Assembly (NCBI GenBank): GCA_963678675.1
Contig: OY783191.1
Location: 14,661,096 to 14,725,095, forward strand
Reading direction: 5' to 3'
Length of the DNA stretch: 64,000 nucleotides
Source: Xiphydria camelus
Lineage: Eukaryota > Arthropoda > Insecta > Hymenoptera > Xiphydriidae
A program made the translations under genes and the position numbers. Shown in pieces: positions 54,298 to 64,000 of the stretch (its first letter is position 1; the number at the start of each line of letters is the position of its first letter). A model generated the notes under the pieces. The model had not been told where the DNA came from, did no database searches, and was given only the letters and a program-made list of their open reading frames with translations.

Positions 54298-55437
54298 CTT
54301 TTCCAAATTCCTTGTAAAAAGTCACGCATAGGCAGATTGGTAGATAAAGTTCGGATAAGCTCGTATAAGTTTCCGTCTTAAAAATGAATATGGTTCTATA
54401 CAGCTCGAATACATATTGTATTGTTTCCGTCTTAAATCTGTATTAGAGCCATGTACAACCGTATTTATTTTAATATGGAGACTTTTACGGCCTTATTCAA
54501 TACTTATCTGCCTAATCGGCATCAGTGATTCCTCATTGACCGTCGTTACACCAGAGGTGAAGAAGAGATAAAATAGAAGTGAGGTACATGTACACTTCAG
54601 GTTTGAAAGGTCGGTGTATAAATTGAAACTCCTGATAGTACGAAAGAGGAAATATATCGATAAAGAAATTGTAAATTCCTTGAAAAAAGTCGCGCATTGG
54701 CAGATTGGTAGATAAGGGTCGGATAAGCTCGTATAAGTTTTCGTATTGAAAATGAATACGGTTCTATACAGCTCGAATAGATATTGTATTGTTTTCGTCT
54801 TAAATCTGTATTAGGGTCATGTAAAGCCGTATTTATTTTAATATGGAGACTTTTACGGTCTTACTCAACTTTTATTTACCTAATCGGCATTAGTGATTCC
54901 TCATTGACCGTCGTTACACCAGAGGTGAAGAAGAGATGAAATAGAAGTGAGATACATGTACACTTCACGTTTGACAGGTCGGTGTATAAATTGGAACTTC
55001 TGATAGTACGAAAGAGGAAATATATCGATAAAGAAAAAATAATAATAAAGTAGTTGCTCCATTATTGTAATCCAATTCCATTGTATCTCCTATTTTTTTG
55101 CCACAACTTTGATTGTTGATAGTGAAGAAAAATTAAATTTTTTGGTTGATCCATCGATTCGTCCCGTTCTCGCATGACGTTGAAAGCAAAAAGTAGAATG
55201 ACCACCAAGATATTTGTCCTTCATACGTGATCAAAATGAGGTTAAAACGGTCAGTTAGGAAGTAACTTATCTGATGGCAATTCTTCTAAGATACTGGGAT
55301 CTCCTTATTTGCTGTTTATGCACAAGCAACCAGAGAAAAATAGCACTGCTTCCGTTCATTACATTTATTATTCGAAAAAATGCAAACGATTATCAAACTA
55401 TATCGGAGCGTCTGTCACTTCAACTACTAAGGAGATG
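54298..55437 (+). repeat. Repeat A, copy 2, with a 368-bp tandem pair
   Basis: Two 368-bp units (54298-54665 and 54666-55033; marker ACCAGAGG at 54550 and 54918) lead into 55034-55437, which matches repeat A copy 1 (9560-9900) directly and copy 3 (63400-64000) inverted. Copy 3 carries one such 368-bp unit at the window edge. Similarity ends near 55437, so the hairpin end seen in the other two copies is missing. Confidence 0.75.
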
Positions 55438-55740
55438 ACCGATGTTTTTCGGACTGATAGTTCAATTTGGTTCGAGTTTTGGATGTCGGTATTACCACCG
55501 AATTACAGGAAACCACTGCGGATCGGGTGCGCCTACCGATATGCAAACCGCTCCACTGGCGTGTACTAAGACGGGCACCCTGTATATAGGTGTACAAAAA
55601 AGTTTTAGGATACTTCCATTCCGTGTCATAAAAGTAATTCAGTTACCGCTCATATATGATATGGCGGCACTTGTTATGCTGTATCGAAACATATAAGGGA
55701 GTTATAGATATAACCCCCCTTTAAATTCTGTGTACAATAC

Positions 55741-56800
55741 ATGCAGACCAATAAGCTCTTTATTAGACACTGCATTCGCTATGAATTCCATCAAGGAAAA
55801 AGTATTAGGAAAGTATGTGAATCGATCTGTTCTGTTCTTGGGGACGACGTGGTATCTAAAAGTACATGTGAGTATTGGTATAAGAGATTTAAAAATGGTG
55901 ATTTTTATGTTAGTGACCGTGAACGTACTGAGGTCCCTGTAAAGACGGACAACCAGGAACTGCAAGCGTTGCTGGATGAAAACTCTTGCCAGATGGAAAA
56001 ACAACTTTCAGAATAGCTAGGAGTAATTCAACAAACTATTTCCTATCGTTTTCAAGCAATGGGAAAGATTCAAAATGAACAAAGTGGATGCCACACTCTT
56101 TGACTCAAGCAAATAAAAATAGCCATCTTTTGACATGTATTTGAATCTTTACAACAAACAACAAAGAAAGTCTTTTTATGGGAAATTGTGACTGGCGATG
56201 AAAAGTGAATTTATTTTGATAATGCGAAACGCTGATATCATTCGGTTGACCCCGGCGAGCCGACGACATCGACGCCAAAGCGCAATATTCATTGTAACAA
56301 AGTCATGCTGTATATATGTGGAATATGAAAGGCGTACTTCATTATGAACTTCTGAAACCTGGCCAGACTGTTACCGCCGATCGCTATCGTCAACAATTAA
56401 TACGATTGAATCAAGAAATTGACCAAAAGCGTCCATTTACTGGCAAAGGAAAACGTTCAGTAAAACTGCTCCATAACAACGCCAGGCCTCATGTGGATTG
56501 ACCGGTCAAGAATACGTTAATGGCTCTTGGATGGGAAGTTGTACCACACCCGGCGTATTCACCAGACTTAGCTCCTACTGGTTTTCACTTGTTTCGGAAA
56601 ATTCAAAACAAATTGTCTGATGTGAGATTCAAAACATTTGAAAAAGTCCAAAAATGGGTCGATAACTTCCTCATCTCGCAAGATGAAACTTTCTTTGCGG
56701 AAAGCATCCGCGAATTGCCTAAAAGATTGTCATTGAAAATAAGGGGGATTATTTTGATGAATAAGTGGCTGGTGTGTTGGGGAAAAGTAGTATAAGTCCA
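55741..56800 (+). pseudogene. Mariner transposase relic 4
   Basis: Blocks: FIRHCIRYEFHQGKSIRKVC and STCEYWYKRFKNGDFYVSDR (55741-56016), VFLWEIVTGDEK (first Asp, about 56180), [20 protein letters not shown] (56316 on), HNNARPH where the family has HDNARPH (second Asp to Asn), and HPAYSPDLAPTGFHLFRKI where the family has APSD (third Asp to Gly). At least five stops or shifts occur. It differs clearly from relics 1 and 3, so it belongs to another mariner group. Confidence 0.85.
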
Positions 56801-56821
56801 AAATTGGCTAAAGTATGTTAA

Positions 56822-56969
56822 GTCAATTAATCACTTTTGGAAACAGGTATCTGTGGTAGGGATAAGTGATATGTCTTAATAAGTAATAATTACTTATTTT
56901 GTTATTTGGACTAGACTTATATCACTTGTCCCTACTCTAGATACCCGTTTTCAGAAGTGATTAATCTAC
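56822..56969. mobile_element. 148-bp hairpin MITE flanked by TTAA
   Basis: TTAA at 56818-56821 and 56970-56973. The arms GTCAATTAATCACTTTTG and GTAGATTAATCACTTCTG-type ends continue inward with a TAGGGATAAGTGATAT / complement match. No coding. piggyBac-type insertion is inferred from TTAA; in AT-rich DNA the flanks could match by chance. Confidence 0.6.
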
Positions 56970-57019
56970 TTAACACATCAAAACGCGAAAATATAATACC
57001 ATGCGATACCTTTTATTGC

Positions 57020-58400
57020 CATGGGAGAGATTCTGGGTTTTTATCTATTACCCACAACGCGGAGTATTCTAATATTGGCAATTGAGATGGATTTATAATT
57101 TCATTTTTTAAAAGTTTATCAACCTGTTACACAATTTCCTGTTTATGGATTAGAGGAAAACGATAATTACGAATATGAACAAGCGTTTCATCTGTAGTTG
57201 GAATTTTATGAGTTAAGATATCAGTTTATCCAAATTTATCGTGTGCGAGGTGAAATCTACCCGTACATGAGGCAATCAAATCCTGCACACTTTCATTTTC
57301 TTGTGATCCAAATGACTGAACTTTAAAACATCATGAACAGAATTTACCCTGTTTTCCTCGTTTAACTGGAAACAGTCGGCTTCACCAATTTTATTTTGTA
57401 CAATCAATTCGCTAAAAGTTCTTATTTCTGGATTTATATCGATCATAACTAAATTACAACATGACTCTAGAGAACCTGAAAAGGATCATTTGCACCCTGG
57501 GTTACAAATTAACAACGACTCGACAGAGTTAAAAGCAAAATCAGATTCTTTAGGTATATGATTCTCAAATTCGTCATGCTCTACTTCATTATTGGACTCA
57601 TCCATAATAGTAACGTCAAAAACAGATTCCACAGATTGTGGCTCAAAAGCAGACGTACTCTTAATTGAATCTGAAACAAGATCATCAGCCAAACTTTGAA
57701 AAGATTCAGAATTTATTAAGCGATCCATCGTATCTATATTACTCGTATATTGGTTTCCGCCTTTACGCCTTGATTTATAATATTATTATATTTTCATGAA
57801 AAAGGAAATCAATTTTTTCTCCAAACCATTCTAGACAGAGTTTTGCGGATAATTTATTTTAACATCAAAGTCGCAGAGAAACCAGGTTCCCAATAAACCA
57901 TCTTGTCGAATAAGAAAGTCATTCGATACCATTTGAAAGATTACTAAATAATCAAATATTTTTATTGGAATAGTACCCATTGTAATTATTGAGTGAGCCG
58001 TGATTCCCTTAAGGTTGATTTAATTTTTTTCCTAAAGAAGTCACTGGGAGATTTAACAGATTTTTCCTTTATGAGATTTACACCGGCTCCAGTATCTACA
58101 TGAAAATTACACTTCTCTCTAAAAGGTCACCCAAAAATTCGATTGGCAAGGATTGGTTATCCCGGCTCAAATTAACGTCGACTACTATGAATCTACTACT
58201 ACTACTATCCTCGACTTTAACGATATCATCATGGAGCGCATGTAATCCAAATTCTTCCGCGGTGCACTCTTCCGCAGAAGAACTTATGCATTTCTCTGTT
58301 TCGAATTGGAATTGCCATACTTATTTTAATTTGGATTCCGACTATTGCGATATACGCCATTATTATTTTGCTCTACTTCATGTAAATTAAAAAAAAAGAT
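57020..58400 (-). pseudogene. Gypsy fragment 3: protease and start of RT
   Basis: Minus strand, order: a Ser-rich gag/pol linker (DIVKVEDSSSSRFIVVDVNL), then FHVDTGAGVNLI, the protease active site (about 58110-58080), and DGLLGTWFLCDFDVKINYP, the protease end. An unusual acidic spacer with ESVFDVTIMDESNNEVEHDE (57728-57486) comes next, then THKIPTTDETLVHIRNYRFP and LIHKQEIV.QVDKLLKNEI, the opening of RT (57210-57050). Several shifts and stops occur. It ends where RT motif 1 should follow. No LTR pair is established. Confidence 0.75.
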
Positions 58401-60264
58401 TTTTTGCAATATAGTTACACTGGAGATACACCAACCAAAAAAATCATATGGAATCATCTATTAGTCAGCTATTATAGAAAAAAATTGTCAAATAGTTTAA
58501 TTTGGTGGAACATGGTAAACAAATTTAAAAACGCTATCGCGCCGGCGTGAACGTGTTAATTCATATTATATTATGTTTATTTATTTATTTATTAAATATG
58601 TATACACAATGTTTATATTGTTTTATAATATACATGATTGTTGGAGAATGTCGTGGTCCACGACTCTCTGTTGAGCGTTCCGTAACAAGGAACAGTGTAG
58701 ATGTTGAGGAGAAAGAAAAAGGCCGTACGCGAAAGCAATTAGCAGTGGAAATTGAGTCTTTAATTTGAGCACTCTAAAGAGTAGACCACACTTAACACTA
58801 GTGAGTAGTCCTAACACAATACTGAGTAGACCGTAAAATGAACAATAAGCACGATATTATTGATCGGCTACCGATGAGTTTAAACCGCGTGAACAATGGC
58901 TGACCGCGTGGTCAGCCCGTAATAACGTTCGAGAAACTGAGCATGGCTCGTATAAGAAACCGAGCGCACGAGCCTCAAGCACAGAGCGGACCGGTTGACA
59001 TTAAATGCGAGTACCGATGAGAATTTCCGTGATATTAGTAATGACTTGTGAGCGAATCCTACGAGATATCCCGTGGGTAATAACCGCGCGTTCCGAGAGC
59101 CGTTACACAAGATCGAGAAGCACTTGAGAAGAACCGATCAAAACTGGAAACGGAAACGGAAGAGATGATAGGAACCGGAAGACGAGAGGCACACGTGACC
59201 GCGCAACGTGGCATTGATCGACGATCGACGAGCGTTGCCGCGAGGTGCTATCGCGCGACGCGTCGAAAGCCGAACCGGTCGACACAGTTGGAGACACGCC
59301 ATTATTCAACAATGATATACAATACAACACACACAATGTGTACAGAAAAACAAGTAATACAGCATCCTACTGTCCTAATGGGTGCATTCAGCAGATCATA
59401 CCGTTCCGCAACAGTTGTGGAACAGCTCAGCAAAAATCTGCCGAACGCGCATGCTACCGAGCGCTCCAAGTGAGCGTAAGTGGTAGCGGTCGCCATGTTT
59501 TGTAGCGAAGAAAAGTTACGCTCCAGCGCTCCCACTCACTTCCATCGGAAGAAGTATTGGCGCATTTTATGAATGATGTCGAGCGGTGTGAACCAATGTG
59601 TCGAATTCCGTCTGTCGTGCGACGGAACATCTTATATTTTATATATTATTACGAAAAAAATTATATTTTCTTGCCACCGCCAGTCATAAAACAATCTGTT
59701 ACCATATCAGTACCTCAGAGCTAAACAGTATTAACTCCATTTTTTCGCGAAACCTGTATTATTTCTTCATTCTGCTATTTTCAATGTAAAATAGCAGAAT
59801 GAGGAAATAATACGGTTTTTGAAAAAAATTGTGTTAATACTGTTTAGCTCTGAGGTATTGATATAAACAACACAACATTTTGTAACCAGAGATAACACTG
59901 GATAACAGTGATTTTGTTACTCGAACCAGACCAGGTGATTCTTATAGATTTATGTGCGCTAAAAACGAATCTGACTCAAATTAATTATTCCTAAACAATT
60001 TTATAAAGCCAAATTTCAGTACAAGTCGATCGTTTAAGTCCACCGTGCCGCGCGCCTAAATGTATCGAAGGCCACGGCTGAAACTTGTTGTCAGCAGAAC
60101 AGAGAGCGCTACTTCTGAGCGTACTGAGCGGTAGCGGTTTATGCTCGATCTGCTGAACGCAACCATTGCCATTAGCACAGTCACAAGTAGTATATCTTAG
60201 TACATCCTTCTAACTGTTCACATTTGACTATATTGCTAGGATTTTTTTCTAATGGAATACCCTG
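58401..60264. other. Unassigned; possible LTR remnant and a hairpin
   Basis: 58634 begins TGTTGGAGAATGTCGTGG, a start seen in gypsy LTRs, and lies on the 5' side of the minus-strand gypsy fragment; no partner was found, so it is only a candidate. 58770-58840 repeats GAGTAG(A/T)CC-like words. 59385-59480 and 60080-60180 share CAGCAGA, GCGGTAGCGG and CGAACGC words in diverged form. No host gene is visible. Confidence 0.3.
59704..59864. repeat. 161-bp hairpin
   Basis: ATATCAGTACCTCAGAGCTA at 59704 and its complement ending 59864 bound arms of about 74 bp around a 12-bp loop. The centre pairs TTCTGCTATTTT with AAAATAGCAGAA perfectly. Likely a MITE; duplicated flanks were not resolved. Confidence 0.75.
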
Positions 60265-61740
60265 TTGAAGGAAATGTTGTTTAGTATGAATAATAGCGAG
60301 TCACGAACAGTAACACAAGCATTAGTAGTGTTTCTATTTAAATTAGGAAGCGGCACTTTCAATGTAATTATACATAAATTATTTGGCTTGGAACGAGAAC
60401 AGCAAGTGTCGGATTATTTCCATCAGGTAATAAAAGCCTTTGAAACTGATATTTTAAATACTCAGTTTGGAATTCATGCAAAGTCTAGAAATGAATTAAT
60501 CCACGAAACTGCTAACGTTGCAAAGAAGCTTTTTGATATCGGTGAATCTACATTGGCATTAAAATTAGATGGAACGTATACTAGACACGAAAAAGTCGAA
60601 GTAATGCTTATTAACGAAAATCTTATTACGGCCAAAAAATGTCCACTGTGTGTAAACCTTTTACCATCTGCACAACAAATGGCTATATAGTTGATATAGC
60701 AGGACCATTCAACGGTACAATGAATGAAGGTCGGGACATACATTACCGAGCCGTGCCAGGGCCGGGGCACGGCCGAGTATGTTCCGTCGTCCGGCAGTCG
60801 ATCTGTCCAATAGAATCAAATGCTTTTGTTCTCACTTTACCGGGCCGTGACCGGGCGTCGCCAACGGACCGTCACCGGGCCGGGCCAGTTAGTTCAGTTT
60901 TACTTTTTCACGGTGACGGTCCTGCCGCGCTTCTCGTGTTTCCGTAATTTACGTGTTTTAGCGCCTAGCAACGTAGCAGTTTCCAAGACAACTGACGACT
61001 GACGGACATGTATGGTTCCTAGATACACGCGCCGTGCAAGGGTTCTGACCATTTCTTTCTCTTCGGCCGTGTTCGACCCTAGCACGGCCCGGTAATGTAT
61101 GTCTCACCCTTTAACGTGCCGTGCCAGGGCCGAATGATGGCCGTGTCCCGGCCCTCGTACGGCCCGGTAATATATGTCCCGACCTTGATGCATCAATAAT
61201 GAAAACCTTATTAGATTAAAGCCAATGGATTAATGTCTCCTTTGCAACGTGGTGATATCTGCTTTGTTAATCGAGGTTTTCATGATGTTGTAGAGAATAT
61301 GGAGAATCTAGGATATAGGTATGTAAGGTTTTTATGCCCGCTGTTAAGGGTAATCGTGCACAATTACCAACTGAAGAAGCCAATTTTTCACGGTGGGTTA
61401 CAAATGTAAGGTGGGTTGTCGAGGCTGTTCGTGGAGCCAGAGGCCAAAAATCTAGACTATTACGTAACAAAGTAGAGAAGAAGTTACTACCTGTAGTAAA
61501 ATCTTTGTGCCGAATTGCTGGATTTTAATATAATACTTATGGAAAAAGGATAAATTCTGATCGGGAAATTGCCGAAGAAATAGATAATTATATAAAAAAG
61601 CGTACAGTCCAGCAAAATACTTTGCAAACAGTGGTTCAAATACAAAGTTTAAATCGCCGTAAAAAAACATTCATAAAACGCTCTTCAACATGCCTAACAG
61701 ATTTTTCGGAATTTACTGAAGACGATCTCAAGATCAAGAG
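60265..61740 (+). pseudogene. Harbinger-like DDE transposase relic
   Basis: Blocks: VTQALVVFLFKLGSGTFNVI, FETDILNTQFGIHAKSRNEL, STLALKLDGTYTRHEK (first catalytic Asp), then in a shifted frame CKPFTICTTNGYIVDIAGPF and TMN at the MITE joint (60727). After the MITE: DASIMKTLLD, stop, DICFVNRGFHDVVENMENLG, MPAVKGNRAQLPTEEANFSR, RWVVEAVRGARGQKSRLLRN (catalytic Glu) and DNYIKKRTVQQNTLQ. The second catalytic site, DRGFRD in the family, reads NRGFHD. The order fits a DDE_Tnp_4-type insect transposase; the superfamily name is from recall. Confidence 0.75.
60728..61185. mobile_element. 458-bp GC-rich MITE with TGA duplication
   Basis: Ends AGGTCGGGACATACATTACC and a slightly changed complement. TGA lies outside both (60725-60727, 61186-61188). 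Without it and one TGA the transposase frame runs from FNGTMN into DASIMKTLLD, which proves the boundary. Interior words GGGCCGTG and complements are repeated many times. A 3-bp duplication suggests a Harbinger-type origin. Confidence 0.85.
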
Positions 61741-62060
61741 ACACGGTAGTGTCTCGCGGCATGTTCATTCAAGTCGTCAGAACGACGCCGCCAGCGCTGT
61801 CGCCGCGAGCACCCGTGTATCTTTACAGGAAAAATGTCTGCCCCCCCCTTCACCCCTCAATTTTAACATCGAATTTTCTCGATAAATATACGGTTATAAT
61901 TAAAACTATGCTTAGTTACGCCATATAAATCGACTATTCTCTATCGATAGAGACCAGAGTAAATGTTGTAAGTTACATATTAACAGAGATTTTTCCTTAG
62001 CAACGCGAAGCCACGCCCCTCGCGCCTCAAAAGTCGAGAATCCGATTTCTCGGGCGATAT

Positions 62061-63136
62061 TGGGATCTGACATGGGGGAGGAGCTTAGTTCGAAAAATCC
62101 AATATGGCCGAAATGAGTATACTACCGACACAGAGTCTTATGGGAGTGAAGTCATTATTTATTGTTTTGGCACGCGCAGGGCTCCGCGAATCGTTCCCAA
62201 CTTTCACTAGACTCGCGGGAGGACATGAGCACCCTTTGCCCTCCGTTATCGTCTAGGGTTGACCTCCCATAAATATAAATTCAGCCTTCGAGACGCGCAT
62301 ATGCCTGTCCCTGGATGGGCGCATCACGGAACGTCGACGTATCTGCGCCCAACCCCGGAGTCTTTTTAACGTTTTTACTCTTCCACTTTCTCGAAACTTT
62401 CTTCTCACATCGTGAAATGGGTTTTAGGGCATTTTTTCACGCTTTTAACCTATCAACTTTTTCCAAATTTCCGAAAAAATTTTCCTTATACATAAATTTT
62501 TTACCCGCACGTGATAAACGGTGAAAACGAACATCTGGATTTTTCCTCCAGTTACTCTTACAGCCATTCACGTAACAATAAACTTTACTGATGGATTTGC
62601 CATGTGGCGAAAATCTTACACCTTCCATTTTTCTATTAATTCAACATATGAATAAGGTATAATTTTTAATAATATAATAATGTTCTGTTTGCTCCGAGGT
62701 TTTTGAACGTACTGGACGCTTTCCTACCAGGAGCTTGTTGTATAACTTTTTTAGTTTTCTCTTACGACCGGGGGTAGGAGTGCTAACTACGCAACGCGAA
62801 GAAATTTCCAGGGAAATGCGGAAGGCAGGATTAAGTGTTGTAAATTCCGAGGAAACTCCAGTGCTCGGTTCCTATGTCCCAGCCGACGTACACGTACACG
62901 GGACCCTGTAGCATTGAGGAACTTTCCCGGATCTAATTTATGACCCAAAGGGTCCCAAGGAGTGTCGAATTTTTCCCTCGCACCGGTCTAGGGCCCAAAT
63001 GCGAGAAGCATTTGGGCGAATACGAGACATACATACATTAATCCAATGCCAGTCACTCGCTAACCCACTACACGGTATACTAGGAATAGTTTTACTTCTC
63101 GCCACCAGACGGCGTATCGAGACATGTCAGATCCCA
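62061..63136. mobile_element. 1,076-bp TIR element carrying a THAP domain
   Basis: Ends TGGGATCTGACATG and exact complement (14 bp), with ATAT on both sides (62057-62060, 63137-63140). Repeat A copy 1 at about 10150 shows the uninterrupted site, confirming both boundaries. The element encodes a THAP-type zinc finger on the minus strand; the remainder is non-coding to my eye. THAP domains are typical of P-element-like transposases, but P elements duplicate 8 bp, so the class is open. Confidence 0.75.
62437..62628 (-). pseudogene. THAP-type zinc finger, truncated
   Basis: MEGVRFSPHGKSISKVYCYV begins the frame; VYCYVNGCKSNWRKNPDVRF is the diagnostic start (C-x4-C, then NPxVRFHR). The frame ends after DRLKA at a TGA; in another frame sequence continues with AWKKCPKTHFT, which may be the second Cys/His pair. 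Only the DNA-binding half is left; no catalytic transposase part is found. Confidence 0.7.
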
Positions 63137-64000
63137 ATATATATGTCAAAATCTCACAAAAATTCCGCCTGTCTTCGGCGATATTCGGCCATGGTCGGAA
63201 ATGTGTACACAGATGCGGCCACACACATACGCTATCAAATGTATGTGAGAGTGTGTGAGAGAATATATTCCTTGAATGTTTAGGTGTTTTTCAAAATTAA
63301 TAAAATATTTCCATTCGCGAAACGAGTTCCCTCGCATTTCTTCGATTCTCGGACGCGCTTGTTAATAAAAAGTAAAAATTCAGTGTAATCGGAGTAGTGA
63401 ATCTCAATAGTGGTGAATGTGACAGCCGCTCCGTATAGTTTAATAATCGTTTGTATTTTTTTCGAATATCGAGATAGAGTGAACGCGGATGCAGTAGTAT
63501 TCTTCTCTGGTTGCCTGTGCATCAAGAAAGGAGCAGGAAAGGAGGCGGTCTCAGAAGAATTGCTATCAGATAAGTTTAATTGCCATCTGACAGCTTTAAC
63601 CTCACTTTCACAATGGAAGGACAATATCTTTGTGTTCGTTCTATTTTTTGTTTTCAGGGTCATGCGAGCACGGGAAAAATCGAAGGTTTTTCTTCTCATT
63701 GTCAGTCATCAATACAAGCCGTGGCAGAATAGGAGATGAAATGGAATTGGATCACAATAATCAAGTAATTACTTTATCACTATTTTTCTCTATCGATATA
63801 TTTCCTCTTTCGTACTATCACAAGTTCCAATTTACACACCGACCTGTCAAACCTGAAGTGTACACGTACCTCACTTCTATTTCATCTCTTCTTCGTCTCC
63901 GGTGTAACGACGGTCAATGAGGAATTACTGATACCGATTAGGCAGATAAGTGCTGAATAACGTAGTATAATACGAAAGAGGAAATATATCATTTTTAATA

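Larger units (their letters stand above)
61731..64000 (-). repeat. Repeat A, copy 3 (continues past the window)
   Basis: The left end is GATCAAGAGACACGGTAGTG: GAGACAC, 4-nt loop, GTGTCTC forms a perfect 7-bp hairpin 5 nt inside the end, directly after the Harbinger-like transposase relic. The copy matches 9553-10468 inverted, interrupted at 62061-63136 by the THAP element. It reaches the 368-bp unit near 63840 and continues off the window. No ORF. Confidence 0.7.

Overview
The window is eukaryotic and reads as insect DNA, most likely hymenopteran; the order is a guess from the mix of element families, because no host gene or rRNA is present to anchor it. I found no intact single-copy host gene, no functional RNA gene and no CRISPR array. 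Nearly every coding signal belongs to a transposable element, usually broken by stop codons, frameshifts or further insertions. The region is best read as a nest of elements inside elements.

Layout. 1-11.7 kb: a multicopy protein gene with PIN/FEN-1-like acidic motifs lies in two blocks (2.0-3.2 and 10.5-11.3 kb). About 7 kb of inserted DNA separates them: a 1.56-kb element with terminal inverted repeats (TIRs) and a 55-codon NLS-rich ORF, a foldback element with a tRNA-like sequence in both arms, a nested palindrome, a transposase scrap, 129-bp and 246-bp tandem repeats, and one copy of a long repeat called 'repeat A' here. 12-13.4 kb: a mariner relic with a miniature element inside it. 14.8-19.4 kb: a cluster of palindromic MITEs, several with clean 3-bp or TTAA target duplications. 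19.5-21 kb: the C-terminal half of an R2-like non-LTR retrotransposon (minus strand). 21.2-22.3 kb: a relic of a multicopy arthropod protein family. 23.9-30.9 kb: a Ty3/gypsy element with two 1.1-kb LTRs, primer-binding site, polypurine tract, broken gag, an intact integrase segment and an extra 3' ORF with a CCHC knuckle; protease, RT and most of RNase H are deleted.

31.1-38.8 kb: a minus-strand piggyBac element. A second gypsy element (4-bp duplication GCTC) splits its transposase in frame, and a composite 1.1-kb element (duplication AATT) splits its N-terminus. 39.6-40.7 kb: a PIF1-helicase/endonuclease relic of Helentron type. 42.8-44.2 kb: another multicopy arthropod protein relic. 44.5-45.9 kb: long hairpins. 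46.1-49.9 kb: a 3.7-kb CACT tetranucleotide array with ordered variant zones. 50.4-56.8 kb: three mariner relics, one carrying a nested element with a MADF-like exon. 57-58.4 kb: a gypsy protease/RT fragment. 60.3-61.7 kb: a Harbinger-like DDE transposase relic interrupted by a MITE. 61.7-64 kb: a third repeat A copy, itself interrupted by a THAP-domain element.

The parts are linked by insertion history, not by a shared pathway. At five sites (30.9, 36.5, 38.4, 60.7 and 62.1 kb) the target duplication is readable, and at several of them the interrupted reading frame or a paralogous empty site confirms the exact boundary, so the order of insertions can be reconstructed.
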